From contig OZ245822.1 of NCBI GenBank assembly GCA_965228545.1, positions 1,674,001-1,738,000 of the forward strand: 64,000 bases of DNA. Direction: 5' to 3'. The notes under the pieces were generated by a model, which was not told where the DNA came from, ran no database searches, and was given only the letters and a program-made list of their open reading frames with translations. The position numbers and the translations under genes were made by a program. This document shows, in pieces, positions 16,514 through 26,808 of the stretch. This DNA comes from HXMU1420-13 sp965228545. GTDB lineage: Bacteria; Bacteroidota; Rhodothermia; Balneolales; Balneolaceae. The stretch's first letter is position 1. Every line of letters starts with the position of its first letter.

Positions 16514-16583
16514 TAGTAGCTGCTTTTTTGGCTCTGCGTAATAAATCATATAATTTGTAGTTACATAAAAAAGATACCATTCT

Positions 16584-17999
16584 ATGCAATTTAGGTCAGC
16601 TGTTCGACTACTTATTATTCTTTTCTTGATCTCTTCCGCAGCTTGCTCTTCCACTCAACAAAATATTGAGCGTGGAAGTGGCTACACTTTTAGAGTTGGA
16701 TATCCTGAAATACGACTGTCGGCAATCGGAATAATTACCGACGACGACCAACCAATGATAAGTACTGCCGCAGAGTTGATTATTAACTCATTCATTTTCA
16801 AAAATGTAAGCAATGAGAGAGTTGCAGAGGTTCTGCTTGAAATAAGAGTTATTAATAAAGAAACCGGTGCACTCTACAATTACTCGGAAACCATAAAAGT
16901 AACTGATAATGAAGAATTAAGAGCATCAGGGTTAGATAGCTTTCAGGTACAAAAGAATTTTCAGGTGGATCCCGGTTATTACGAAGTATATGCAACGGTA
17001 ACTGATATGAATTCTCAAAAAGATATATCCATCAAAACGGAGACCTCCATTCCTGACCCTGATAACCCAACTGTTAATCTTACTAGTATTTTATTGCTAA
17101 CTAAAGACAATGATGGCGCTGCTACGGGCTTTTACCCTACTACTACCTATGATGTACCCTCAAAAATGGATAGCCTAAGGTTTGAATTCCAAGCAACAAA
17201 TAACAATTCAGAAAACCCGTTAATGATTCGCGCTAAATTGTTACGGTTTGAGACTGATACACTGCCAGCACAACCTATGAGTTATAATAATTATACTGTT
17301 GGCTCTATCAGGTACAGAGGTATCGATTATCGAGAAGATGAAGAAGTGGCTAGTACTACTCGTCGGCTTACACAACCAGGCAGTGTTTACATAGAATTTA
17401 CATATCCAAATCTCGAACGTGGTAACTATAGGTTTGAGGTAATTACCGAGAACTCTAATGGAGAGGAATTATATCAGGCCAGAGATTTTAGCATAAAAAG
17501 TAATAATTACCCTGTATTAAGCAATGTGAGAGAGCTAGCAGCACCACTCGCTTATTTGATGAATGAGAAAGAGTATAAAGCATTAATGCGTATCCACGAC
17601 GATAAGAAATTAAAACAAGCTGTTGACCGATTTTGGTTGGAGAATATTGGCAATCCTAATATCGCACGTCAAGTCATTCAGAAATATTACGATCGTGTAG
17701 AACAAGCAAACAAACTATTTTCGAGTTATAAAGAAGGATGGAAAACTGATATGGGTATGATTTATATACTATTTGGTCAACCGTGGTATGTAGATGAGAC
17801 TGTACGAAGAATGTCATGGTCGTATTCTTACGACATTAATGATTTTCGAACTAATTTCTTTTTCTTCAAACCAAAACAAAAGAGCTCTTATTATCCTTTT
17901 GATTACTACATACTGAACCGTTCGCCTGAGTACTTTAATCTTGAATATCGGCAAAAACAACTCTGGTTAACTGGGCAAATCTTAACAGATAACCTCTAG
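16584..17999 (+). CDS. GWxTD domain-containing lipoprotein, second of a tandem pair
   Basis: 471 residues. Signal and lipobox (LISSAAC) are followed by the same beta-rich region as the upstream paralogue (YPNLERGNYRFEV; SIKSNNYPVLSNVRELAAPLAYLM). The C-terminal GWxTD domain (EGWKTDMGMIYILFGQP) has GWKTD at 385-389. The two proteins align over their whole length with matching landmarks (PIPDP-type linker, VRELAAPL-YLM, RFW-L-NI-N). They therefore arose by an old tandem duplication, since the DNA has diverged throughout, unlike the pair at 41.5-44.1 kb. The 70-bp gap holds no evident terminator, so they are probably one operon. Function unknown. Confidence 0.85.
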   Translation: MQFRSAVRLLIILFLISSAACSSTQQNIERGSGYTFRVGYPEIRLSAIGIITDDDQPMISTAAELIINSFIFKNVSNERVAEVLLEIRVINKETGALYNYSETIKVTDNEELRASGLDSFQVQKNFQVDPGYYEVYATVTDMNSQKDISIKTETSIPDPDNPTVNLTSILLLTKDNDGAATGFYPTTTYDVPSKMDSLRFEFQATNNNSENPLMIRAKLLRFETDTLPAQPMSYNNYTVGSIRYRGIDYREDEEVASTTRRLTQPGSVYIEFTYPNLERGNYRFEVITENSNGEELYQARDFSIKSNNYPVLSNVRELAAPLAYLMNEKEYKALMRIHDDKKLKQAVDRFWLENIGNPNIARQVIQKYYDRVEQANKLFSSYKEGWKTDMGMIYILFGQPWYVDETVRRMSWSYSYDINDFRTNFFFFKPKQKSSYYPFDYYILNRSPEYFNLEYRQKQLWLTGQILTDNL

Positions 18000-18344
18000 A
18001 AACACATTTCTTTGTAGCGGCATTAGAAGATATTTTAAGAGTAGAACAGAATGCGCTTATTGGACTAGAAAGTTAAGGTACTAACGTTTTATTAGTTTGT
18101 ATCCGGCTCTACCCAATCCCAATTTATTGAGATGCTTTCCTTAGAACTTTAGAAATTCTTTTTCAGGTTTAAGTACTTTTAGTACAACTATAATGTTAGC
18201 TCATACAAGTAACTATTTTGGTATACCTATATAAAAGTTATTGGTAACGTGTTTGTTTAGTAAAATAATTGAAACCCATCTCTAAAAGCTTTAATCATTA
18301 TCAATTCAATTTGGTCATGAAGAACAGACTAGCATCAAACATAA
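18000..18344. other. Intergenic stretch, no gene recognised
   Basis: 345 nt between the second GWxTD gene and the terminator of the SusC/D operon. AT-rich. A short open stretch (about 18002-18076, ending RVEQNALIGLES) has no start codon and no recognised relative. No promoter, RNA or repeat was identified. Confidence 0.6.
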
Positions 18345-18375
18345 AAAAAGCCTGTACACAATGTGTACAGGCTTT
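18342..18375 (-). terminator. Rho-independent terminator of the SusC-SusD operon
   Basis: On the minus strand, an 11-bp stem AAGCCTGTACA / TGTACAGGCTT with a small loop is followed by a run of T residues. It lies 33 nt after the stop of the last gene of the operon (18408). Confidence 0.88.
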
Positions 18376-18407
18376 AATATCAATCTAAGTACTAATTCTA
18401 TCTACTA

Positions 18408-19418
18408 TTAGTTCTTAGTTGCAGAGAATTGTACTTCAGCTGGTGCACCACCACAGTCGCTATTTGCATTGTCAATGATAGTGAACGTGAATTGACTATC
18501 ATCATCAACATCAAACGAAGACTTAGTTTCATCTGGTACATTTCCAAATACAAGACCTATACCACATCCTACAGAAGGATCAACTGAACCCGGGAAAGAA
18601 ACCCAGTTATCAGCGGCGGTAAACGCTTGGAAATCTTGGAACCGGAAGAAAGTAAACGGCATATCAAAATTGAATCCACCAAATTGAGGTAAATAAGCCA
18701 CATCACGAATAACACGACCATTTAATGTATTTGAAGGATCAATTTGAAGTTCACCTACAAATGTAGCACCGAATAGTGGGTTAAAAGTAGCACCGTTGTT
18801 TAATTGTGTGAATGTATACTCACCCAAGAAAATAGTTTCGGGGATACTTTGTACTACACCTGCACGTGCGAAGTAAGGAGACTGGTAGAAACCACCGGTT
18901 ACAGCAGGACTGGCATCGGTATTAGTAAACTCAGTTCCATCTTTAGTAGTAAGTACCCAACGAATCTCAAAATTATCACCTAATGCTAAGTCATTAAGAG
19001 TGATATTTAAGTAAGCTAAAATTTCGTTAAGTGTTACACTAAACTGTGCACTTGGCAATCCAGAAGCTTCACGGGTAGTGAATTGATCAGCTGTATAAGT
19101 CTTGATAGGATCTTTAGGCTCATCAACACCTGGATTAGTTCTGTCTGCAGGACGGAATGCAACGTAGAAATCTACTTTTTCTACATCTGCACCATTGTTT
19201 ACATCCTGAATTTCACCAGTGAAGGTATAAGCAGCGGCAGCTAAATCAGCCACGTCAAATCCTGATGACTCAACAGAAAGCACTCTTAAGAAGGCTCCTG
19301 TATTGGCCAACGTTTCATCCAGTGGAATTGGAAGCTCAGGATCACCAACAAGAGCATCACACTGAATCAACGTGGTTACCACCAACATTGAAGCGATTAT
19401 ATACTTTAATTTTCTCAT
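18408..19418 (-). CDS. Hypothetical lipoprotein of the SusC/SusD operon
   Basis: 336 residues from the ATG at 19418 (MRKLKYIIASMLVVTTLIQC: basic start, hydrophobic helix, lipobox ending at Cys20). The frame is open 33 codons upstream, but that part reads back towards susD and has no signal. The mature protein is beta-rich, with VDFYVAFRPADRTNP, FEIRWVLTTKDGTEFTNTDASP and GCGIGLVF. Third genes in SusC/D loci often encode surface glycan- or peptide-binding lipoproteins, and that role is plausible by position. It follows susD by 16 nt and is bounded by a terminator. No specific domain was recognised and the ligand is unknown. Confidence 0.7.
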   Translation of the reverse strand: MRKLKYIIASMLVVTTLIQCDALVGDPELPIPLDETLANTGAFLRVLSVESSGFDVADLAAAAYTFTGEIQDVNNGADVEKVDFYVAFRPADRTNPGVDEPKDPIKTYTADQFTTREASGLPSAQFSVTLNEILAYLNITLNDLALGDNFEIRWVLTTKDGTEFTNTDASPAVTGGFYQSPYFARAGVVQSIPETIFLGEYTFTQLNNGATFNPLFGATFVGELQIDPSNTLNGRVIRDVAYLPQFGGFNFDMPFTFFRFQDFQAFTAADNWVSFPGSVDPSVGCGIGLVFGNVPDETKSSFDVDDDSQFTFTIIDNANSDCGGAPAEVQFSATKN

Positions 19419-19434
19419 TTCGATTATCCTGATT

Positions 19435-21099
19435 TTAGAAATTAAACTTTGTACTTCCCTTATTCGGATCCCAGAAAGGACCTTGTAGGATGTCAGCATT
19501 AGACTTTTGATCAACATTCTCGTTTCTCTCAGTCATATTGGCTGGATAGAGAACAGATCTGTACCAGTTACCTGGGTTTGGTGAACGTGCAGGCTGTAAG
19601 TTGTCATCTCTATCAGGGAATCCTGTTCTACGCATTGCATTATAAGCTTCATATCCATTAGGGAATACTGCAAAGTAGTACTCACGGATAATTTGGCGCA
19701 GTTTGTTAGTGTTATCAGCGGCATCCCAGCGAGTTGTAACTGCTCCAATGTATGTATCCACTGCAGCTTGCGTAATTGCAAATGGAGTCGCATCAGCTAG
19801 GTCTTCGCCAAAATCTGCAACTTTGTCGAACGAACCTTGCATTGCTGCGTCTAAAGCTGTTTTTGCAGCAGCAGGATCGTTGTTCATTGTTAATTCAACT
19901 TCAGCAATCATAAACTGAGTAAAGAAAGATAACATGATTGGCTCGAAACCTGCACCACCAAGTCCGTCACCACGATCAGCAGAACCTCCGGTAGAACCGT
20001 CGAACAAACCACCTACTGGGTAAACACCCCAAGTAGTTCTTAGCTCTCCATCTGGTGGAATACCGTCATCGATCAAATGATCGCGACCCCACCATCCATC
20101 ACCCAACAAACAATATGGATCGTCTGCATCAAAGTGTGGAGGAGCAAACGAAGCAATACAAGTATTTTCGTTTATGTCCTGAGTATCAGAAGTGGTTTGA
20201 CGGTAAAAGTAATACCGCATACGTGGGTCCATGTCATCCTTATCATTTAACATCATGTTCATATAACCAACCGACATATAATCACCGGCACCGGTGTTAT
20301 CGATATAGTTTCCTGAATACTCTGGATGCCGAGAATCAGGATCAACTTCATTCAATGCATATTGAAAAACAAAGTCTTGAGACTCGTCTATGATCAATGA
20401 ATTAGCTGCATCAGCCACAAGAGCAGTAGCACCTGCAGTATTTCCGGTATTTAAATGAGCCTTAAGCTTAAAGGTATTAGCAGCTCTTTTCCAATACGCT
20501 AACTGATTCGCAGTGCTTTCGTCACCGTAATAAAAGTCGTTATCTGGAATTGGAGCAGAGTTTGCGATACCATCATCGATATCTGCAATACCTTCATCTA
20601 ACAAAGCAATTGCTTCGTTATAAATAGACTCACCACTATCCAAAGATGGATTGAAGTTGGTTGCATCTAACGCTTCTGAGTAAGGCATGTCGCCAAACAT
20701 ATCAACCAGAACAAGTAATGTGTAACCTTTTAGAATTTTAGCCATTCCAGCATGGATGGTAAATCCTCGCTCTTCAGCGATAGGTAAAAGGTTGTCAGTA
20801 TCTTTGAACTGATCATTATATGCATTTCCGTATATACCGTTAAAAGAGTTAGGCGAGAACGCGTTTGCGTAAGTGTCACCGAACATGTAGGTCATACGGG
20901 TCATTTCTCCACCAACAGAAGCTGCTGCTCGATATACTGAGCGAGCTTCTAATTGTATTTGGTTCAACAAGAAATCCGGATCTACAGCTGATGGCTGTAG
21001 AAAATTCGGACTGTCTAACTTATCGTCACCGATAATCTCGCATTGTACTGTAAACAGTAGCAAGGATGCGAGTACGAATAAACTATTTCTAAATTTCAT
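19435..21099 (-). CDS. SusD/RagB-family outer-membrane lipoprotein
   Basis: 554 residues from the ATG at 21099 (MKFRNSLFVLASLLLFTVQC, lipobox Cys20). A TTG six codons upstream was rejected. Residues 60-260 form the TPR-like helical scaffold of SusD (GFTIHAGMAKILKGYTLLVLVDMFGDMPYSEALD is a family hallmark). The C-terminal region carries REYYFAVFPNGYEAYNAMRRTGFP and RSVLYPANMTERNENV. SusD lids bind a substrate and pass it to the SusC pore. No polysaccharide-degrading enzymes or peptidases are encoded nearby, so the cargo cannot be guessed from context. It sits 27 nt after susC and is co-transcribed. Confidence 0.95.
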   Translation of the reverse strand: MKFRNSLFVLASLLLFTVQCEIIGDDKLDSPNFLQPSAVDPDFLLNQIQLEARSVYRAAASVGGEMTRMTYMFGDTYANAFSPNSFNGIYGNAYNDQFKDTDNLLPIAEERGFTIHAGMAKILKGYTLLVLVDMFGDMPYSEALDATNFNPSLDSGESIYNEAIALLDEGIADIDDGIANSAPIPDNDFYYGDESTANQLAYWKRAANTFKLKAHLNTGNTAGATALVADAANSLIIDESQDFVFQYALNEVDPDSRHPEYSGNYIDNTGAGDYMSVGYMNMMLNDKDDMDPRMRYYFYRQTTSDTQDINENTCIASFAPPHFDADDPYCLLGDGWWGRDHLIDDGIPPDGELRTTWGVYPVGGLFDGSTGGSADRGDGLGGAGFEPIMLSFFTQFMIAEVELTMNNDPAAAKTALDAAMQGSFDKVADFGEDLADATPFAITQAAVDTYIGAVTTRWDAADNTNKLRQIIREYYFAVFPNGYEAYNAMRRTGFPDRDDNLQPARSPNPGNWYRSVLYPANMTERNENVDQKSNADILQGPFWDPNKGSTKFNF

Positions 21100-21126
21100 A
21101 TCAATAATATTTTTCAATGTCTCTTA

Positions 21127-24100
21127 TTAGAATCGGAATCTTACACTACCACCGAATCTGCGCGCTGCAGGACCGGTTAAATAGTCAAATCCACGTGAGT
21201 TACCACCGATTGAGTTAACATTCGGGTCGAATCCACTACCTTCAGGCACATTGAAAGCATACATCCAAAGGTTATCACCAGTAACTGATAGGGTAATCTG
21301 CTTAAATGGAGTATTACCTAATAAGCTAGTTGGCAGATCGTACGATAGTGCCACGTTCGCTAAGCGAATGTGAGTCATATCATAAACACGTAGTTCATCT
21401 GCACCAAAGCCGAAGTTACTGAAGAATACACCACTCGGTGAGATCTGAACAGTATTCGCATCACCAGCTTCGTTAACACCTGGTAAAATGAATGTATTGT
21501 TTCTGTCAACACGATCGGTATCGGATGTTAATCCACGAGCCATAAGTGTACTAATCCATGTAGAGAACATGTCTCCACCTTGCTGATAATCAACCTGGAA
21601 TGAAAGAGAAGCACCTTTGTAACGGAACGTATTGTTTAAAGTAAGATCCCAATCTGGGTTTGGATCACCAATAATTCCAATATCATTTTGCTCGATATAG
21701 TTACCGGTAGAACCTACAATAGGTGTTCCGATGACTGCGTCTGCAAAGTTTGGATCACTGTCTTTAAGTTCTTGAGTTACTCGCTCAATTTTAGAACCCA
21801 GCATTACACCATAAGGCTCGCCTTTGATAGCAAAGTTTCCAAGAGTTGTGAAACCACCACCAATCTGGATTCTGTTAAGACCAGCACCAAGCTCAGTTAC
21901 CTCAGAACGGTTAGTAAAGAAGTTAGCTTGAATATCCCAACGTAGATCAGACTGAATTGGAGTAGCGTTAAGTGTTAATTCTAAACCTTGGTTTTGAACT
22001 TCACCAATGTTAGTCAATGTTGACGTAAATCCTGTTGCAGGATCAAGATCCGCATTAGTAATCAAGTCAGTAGTAGTTCTTGCATAGGCAGAAGCACTTA
22101 AACCAACACGATCGTTAAAGAAACGAATATCAACACCACCTTCATATTCTGTGTGTAACTCTGGCTTTAAGTCAGGGTTACCAAGGAAGTTTGAAGTGAA
22201 GTTAGTAGTTACAACAGAACCATCGTTATATGCAAAAGCACGTGCATTAGTACCTAGGGTACTTCTTGTTGAGTAAGCACCTGGCTGACCAGCTGAGCTA
22301 CCAACACCTGCAAAGATTTTTAAGTATGTCAATGCATCAGAGGTGATATCTAAGTGATCGGAAAGTACATAAGAAACACTAGCAGATGGATAAAAGATCG
22401 AACGGTTATCAGCTTCTAACGTTGAGAACCAATCGTTACGTCCAGCTACGTTTAAGTAAATGAAGTCTTGGAAACCAATAGTTGCTTCTGCAAATACACC
22501 GGCATTCTCAGTTTCTACAAGTCTTTGGAAACCATTTCCATTACTTAAGGAGTTACCGGACGATGTATTCAAGAAATTACTATGGTTAAAGAATCCAGTA
22601 ACAATCATTTCTACACTCTCAAGTCCTTGTCTCTCAAATCTGTTAGAAACATATTGAGCACCTAAAGTTGCATCAAGAGATACATCTTCACTTACCTGGA
22701 ATGAAAGTAATGCATTGATGTTATGATCCCAAGCAACACTACGTTGTGAAATTGTTTGGAAATAACCATTAATGTAGTCAGCCGGCTCAACACCACCTGC
22801 ATCCTGGAAATACTCCTGATACTCGTTATAACTGTCGTACCCTAAACGGTATACTAAGTTTACGCCATCAGCAGCTTTGAAATTCATTTCAGTTTTACCG
22901 TAGTAGCGATCGGTAAGGTTGTTATATCCTGTGCGTTCTGCAATCCAACGTGGGTTAGGAATATCGTTACCAGAACGATAGTATGCCGATCCACCTGTAA
23001 CTGGATTAATGTATGGAATACCACCTAGATCGATAGATCGCGGAGTAAACATTACATAACCAAACACCCCAGGCGTACCACCTGCAGCAGCAGGACCTGA
23101 ACCGCCACCAGCAGAACTAGGAGGAGTATTTACATCGGTTAAACTGAAGTTAAAAGTTGTTTGAGAGCTTAATCGCTCACTAATTTTGTAGTTAGCACCA
23201 ATAGAGAATGCGTCACGAGTTAAATCATTATTAGGCGTGAACCCTTCTTCACCACTGTGAGAGTAGTTTGCATTCACTCGAAGATCGTTTGTTCCACCAG
23301 AAATATTCAAACTAGTGTTAGACGCTAAACCTGTACGGAAAAATGCATCTAGTGGATCTGGTTTTGCTTCGTATCGGTATCCTACACCTACTAATTCAGG
23401 GAATGCTTCTGCTTGAGTAGCATTTTGAAGTAAAGGATGCTCAATTAAGATAGTACCATCAGCATCAGTTCCAATGTAATCTGAACCAAACAAAGAAGCG
23501 TTATCTGTATCGAAACGAGGACCCCAGTTACTAAAGAACCAACCGAAATTCTGATCGAATCCACCACCATAAGTATCTTGATAGTCAGGTCGAGAAGAAA
23601 TTTCAGTAGCGTAAATAGATTGATCTACAGTTACAGAGAAACCAGCAGGAGCATCGCCTGATGCGAATGATCCAGACTTTGTAGTAACAATGATAACACC
23701 GTTACGCCCTTGCTCACCGTAAAGTACAGTAGCGCTTAGGCCTTTAAGTACAGTTACATCAGAAATATTGTTTGGATCTAAATCAAGGAAACGGTTTGGA
23801 GTAACCTGCTGCCCACCACCAGTAAAAGAACCACTAGTAGCGTTGGAACCTCCATCGAATCGTACACCATCTACAATCCATAATGGCTGGTTAGAACCAG
23901 AAATAGATGTTAGTCCGCGAATTACGATATCGGTACCAGAACCAGTTAAACCACCAGAAGAAGTAATATCAACACCCGGTAGTGATCCTGAAAGTGAACG
24001 AGCGATGTTTGGATCGCTTCTGTTTTCGATTGTTTCAGCAGAAACTTCAGCAACACCGTAGCCAAGTGCCCGACGCTCGCGTTGAATACCAAATGCAGTT

Positions 24101-24429
24101 ACTACCACATCATCCAGACCGAATACATCGGATTCTAGAGCAATGTCGAAGTCTACATTTTGATTGCCAACTTGGAGAGTCGCTGTGAAAGTTTGGTAAC
24201 CAACGAATGTGGCTCTTACTGTATATGTGCCTGCGGGAACGTTATTCACAGTGTAATCACCATCAACATCAGATGCTGCACCTCTCTGCAGCTCCGTGAT
24301 CAGGATATTTACACCAGGAAGAGTCTCCCCTGTCTCAGCGTCTGTAACAGTACCCGAAATGGATACTTGTGCGTACAAACTACCAGACAATAAGGCAAAA
24401 ACTAACAATGTTAGTAGCTTTTTGAACAT
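21127..24429 (-). CDS. SusC/RagA-family TonB-linked outer-membrane transporter
   Basis: 1100 residues from the ATG at 24429 (MFKKLLTLLVFALLSGSLYAQ, signal peptidase I site after YAQ). A carboxypeptidase-regulatory-like domain (VSISGTVTDAETGETLPGVNILI) is followed by the SusC TonB box region DVVVTAFGIQRERRALGYGV. The plug comes next (SLSGSLPGVDITSSGG, IVIRGLTSISGSNQPLWIVDG, then TVLYGEQGRNGVIIVTTK), and then a 22-strand barrel ending in FGGSVRFRF. It imports a nutrient captured by SusD with TonB energy. The 790-nt gap upstream holds no sigma/anti-sigma pair or hybrid sensor; regulation is not evident. Confidence 0.96.
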   Translation of the reverse strand: MFKKLLTLLVFALLSGSLYAQVSISGTVTDAETGETLPGVNILITELQRGAASDVDGDYTVNNVPAGTYTVRATFVGYQTFTATLQVGNQNVDFDIALESDVFGLDDVVVTAFGIQRERRALGYGVAEVSAETIENRSDPNIARSLSGSLPGVDITSSGGLTGSGTDIVIRGLTSISGSNQPLWIVDGVRFDGGSNATSGSFTGGGQQVTPNRFLDLDPNNISDVTVLKGLSATVLYGEQGRNGVIIVTTKSGSFASGDAPAGFSVTVDQSIYATEISSRPDYQDTYGGGFDQNFGWFFSNWGPRFDTDNASLFGSDYIGTDADGTILIEHPLLQNATQAEAFPELVGVGYRYEAKPDPLDAFFRTGLASNTSLNISGGTNDLRVNANYSHSGEEGFTPNNDLTRDAFSIGANYKISERLSSQTTFNFSLTDVNTPPSSAGGGSGPAAAGGTPGVFGYVMFTPRSIDLGGIPYINPVTGGSAYYRSGNDIPNPRWIAERTGYNNLTDRYYGKTEMNFKAADGVNLVYRLGYDSYNEYQEYFQDAGGVEPADYINGYFQTISQRSVAWDHNINALLSFQVSEDVSLDATLGAQYVSNRFERQGLESVEMIVTGFFNHSNFLNTSSGNSLSNGNGFQRLVETENAGVFAEATIGFQDFIYLNVAGRNDWFSTLEADNRSIFYPSASVSYVLSDHLDITSDALTYLKIFAGVGSSAGQPGAYSTRSTLGTNARAFAYNDGSVVTTNFTSNFLGNPDLKPELHTEYEGGVDIRFFNDRVGLSASAYARTTTDLITNADLDPATGFTSTLTNIGEVQNQGLELTLNATPIQSDLRWDIQANFFTNRSEVTELGAGLNRIQIGGGFTTLGNFAIKGEPYGVMLGSKIERVTQELKDSDPNFADAVIGTPIVGSTGNYIEQNDIGIIGDPNPDWDLTLNNTFRYKGASLSFQVDYQQGGDMFSTWISTLMARGLTSDTDRVDRNNTFILPGVNEAGDANTVQISPSGVFFSNFGFGADELRVYDMTHIRLANVALSYDLPTSLLGNTPFKQITLSVTGDNLWMYAFNVPEGSGFDPNVNSIGGNSRGFDYLTGPAARRFGGSVRFRF

Positions 24430-25223
24430 AGATGACCTCTTATGTTTGGTTTTTGTTTTAGATGGAATGAATCCCACCTTAAATAGTATTAGATGAATTT
24501 AATTGACTCAATAGTTAAGTACAATTGAAATATTGCGTGCTTAAAAAGTAACAGGAACAACGTATTTGAAGATATTTTTACAATCAAATCTGTCCTTCCT
24601 TTTAAATTAAACACGATTAGGCGTACAACTTATTAAGTTGCAATTGCAATTCCAACAATCATCTGATAAAAATTAACCTGCCATTATTCTATAATGAGAT
24701 AATAATCAAGGAAAATATCAGAGCATTTCAACAAACCAATTATACTGACATGAGCAATCAAAACTGGATTCAATTCCTACCATATGTAACGATTCAATAA
24801 AATATTATTGCATTTCGGCTGATATAGTGATTATTAATAGCGCTTATACATTGATATTACACACCCTAGAAAATAATTATAAATATTGTATCCAATAAAG
24901 TGGATCAGTCAACTTTCATTTAAAATACTTATTAAACCTTTTTCTACTCTGCCTACAATGTGTGATTTGAATAGCAATTTTAAACATTCGATGAATCGTA
25001 GCAGAAAAACAAAAAGACTCTAACAGACTATTTTGGATTCCCTAAACCCAATCAGGAAGCATGTTGGCTTTCAGTCGCCAGTATAATTGATGCTTATGAA
25101 ATGTGCGTAAGAAGTGATCACATCGTCCATTTTTCTAAGCATTCGGGTGTACAAATCAGAATTGAGCGTATACAATAGTATGATACCCGCTTCACAGTGT
25201 GTTTATGCCCTAGAACTGTACCC
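24430..25223. other. Long intergenic region upstream of susC, no gene recognised
   Basis: About 790 nt between the susC start and the tRNA terminator. It must contain the susC promoter and leader, but no TTTG/TAnnTTTG pair was convincing. AT-rich, with stop codons in all frames. The portion 25030-25200 is less AT-rich and may be decayed sequence; a minus-strand reading gives only a 23-codon open stretch with no relative recognised. Confidence 0.6.
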
Positions 25224-25260
25224 AAAAAAAAACGTCGTTCTCAATAGAAAAACGACGTTT
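25224..25260 (-). terminator. Rho-independent terminator after tRNA-fMet
   Basis: A 10-bp stem AAACGTCGTT / AACGACGTTT with a loop of about 11 nt is followed on the minus strand by eight T residues. It begins 8 nt after the tRNA 3' end. Confidence 0.88.
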
Positions 25261-25267
25261 TAAGTAG

Positions 25268-25340
<73 letters not shown>

Positions 25341-25464
25341 ATGTAGATTTGTAATATAAGGCTCATTCACATACAACTTCAATCCTTTTTTCAAGAAATT
25401 ATAAGTTATCTATGCAATGGTTTGTTATTTTCATGCAAAAAAAATAGGAGTCAAAATTACATCA

Positions 25465-26727
25465 ATGATATCATCAGAAAAGGCAATTCAACTCGAGGAT
25501 AAATACGGAGCTCATAACTATCATCCGTTGCCGGTGGTTTTAGCAAAAGGCAAAGGGGTGTTCGTTTGGGATCCGGAGGGAAATAAGTACTTCGATTTTC
25601 TTTCTGCCTACTCAGCCGTAAACCAAGGGCATTGCCATCCCAAAATAACCCAGACACTTATTGATCAAAGTAAAACACTTACACTTACCTCTCGAGCATT
25701 TTACAATAATGTATTAGGCGAATACGAACAGTTTATGACCGAATACTTCGGATTGGAGAAAGTACTCCCAATGAATACCGGTGCCGAAGCCGTTGAAACT
25801 GCTATAAAAATTGCACGCAAATGGGGCTATGAAAAAAAAGGTATCGATGAGAACCAAGCGGTAATAATTGTTTGTGAAGACAATTTCCATGGTCGAACCA
25901 CTACCATCATTTCTTTTTCTAACGATCCAGATGCAAAAAGGAATTTTGGGCCATACACTCAGGGATTTGTCAAAGTAACCTATAATGATTTGGATGCTCT
26001 TGAAGATGCGTTGAAGCATCCGAATGTGGTTGGCTTTTTGGTTGAGCCGATTCAAGGCGAGGCTGGAGTTGTGGTGCCTAATGATGAGTATATACATAAA
26101 GCAGCAGAATTATGTCGTTCAAATAATGTGTTGTTCATGGCTGATGAAATTCAAACCGGGATTGCCAGAACTGGAGCTTTATTAGCCATTTGTGGAAAAT
26201 GTACCTGCGAACATACGTGCGAACGTGGCTCAACCTATACGAAACCAGACATTTTAATTTTAGGGAAAGCATTATCAGGTGGGGCGTACCCTGTATCTGC
26301 AGTTTTAGCTGATAATGAAATTATGGAAGTGATACAACCAGGGCAGCATGGTTCAACCTATGGCGGAAATCCTCTTGCATGCAAAGTTGCAATGAGTGCC
26401 TTAGAGGTGGTTAATGAAGAGCACTTGGCACAAAATGCAAGAGCATTGGGTGAATTATTCAGGTCAAAAATGCAGACTATCGTTGATTCAACCGATCTAT
26501 TTGTAAAAGTGCGGGGCCGTGGTCTTTTAAATGCAGTTATTATTAACGACTCTCCCGATAGCGATACCGCGTGGCGATTTTGTCTGGCTCTAAAAGAAAA
26601 CGGATTACTTGCCAAACCAACTCATGGCAATATTATTCGGTTTGCACCTCCATTGGTTATTACAGAGACAGAACTACTCGATTGCGTTGCCATTATCGAA
26701 AAAACGGTTAAAGAATTCGAACAATAA
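25465..26727 (+). CDS. rocD: Ornithine-oxo-acid (ornithine delta-) transaminase
   Basis: 420 residues from the ATG at 25465; an in-frame GTG/ATG further upstream adds 16 residues unlike the family. It is a class III PLP aminotransferase with LEDKYGAHNYHPLPVVL (OAT hallmark), FLSAYSAVNQGH, MNTGAEAVETAIKIARKWGY, HGRTTTIISFS, VEPIQGEAGV, ADEIQTGIARTG and the PLP lysine in ILGKALSGG. It converts ornithine and 2-oxoglutarate to glutamate semialdehyde and glutamate. Around residues 243-252 there is a cysteine cluster (CGKCTCEHTC) not found in mammalian OAT. An AGGAG lies 14 nt upstream of the ATG. The lysine aminotransferase gene follows 81 bp downstream. Confidence 0.93.
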   Translation: MISSEKAIQLEDKYGAHNYHPLPVVLAKGKGVFVWDPEGNKYFDFLSAYSAVNQGHCHPKITQTLIDQSKTLTLTSRAFYNNVLGEYEQFMTEYFGLEKVLPMNTGAEAVETAIKIARKWGYEKKGIDENQAVIIVCEDNFHGRTTTIISFSNDPDAKRNFGPYTQGFVKVTYNDLDALEDALKHPNVVGFLVEPIQGEAGVVVPNDEYIHKAAELCRSNNVLFMADEIQTGIARTGALLAICGKCTCEHTCERGSTYTKPDILILGKALSGGAYPVSAVLADNEIMEVIQPGQHGSTYGGNPLACKVAMSALEVVNEEHLAQNARALGELFRSKMQTIVDSTDLFVKVRGRGLLNAVIINDSPDSDTAWRFCLALKENGLLAKPTHGNIIRFAPPLVITETELLDCVAIIEKTVKEFEQ

Positions 26728-26808
26728 AAGCGCTTTTTTAATTGAGTACGATCTGCAAGTTTGCTAGCTTCGACAATCAAAAAATTTAATCCTCTAGAAT
26801 ACATTTTA

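Noticed and set aside
18002..18076. Possible gene fragment after the second GWxTD gene (ends RVEQNALIGLES)
   Set aside because: Open for only about 25 codons, no start codon, no recognised relative; likely chance.
25076..25146. Short minus-strand open stretch upstream of the tRNA, considered as transposase relic
   Set aside because: Only 23 codons and no transposase motif; not supportable.
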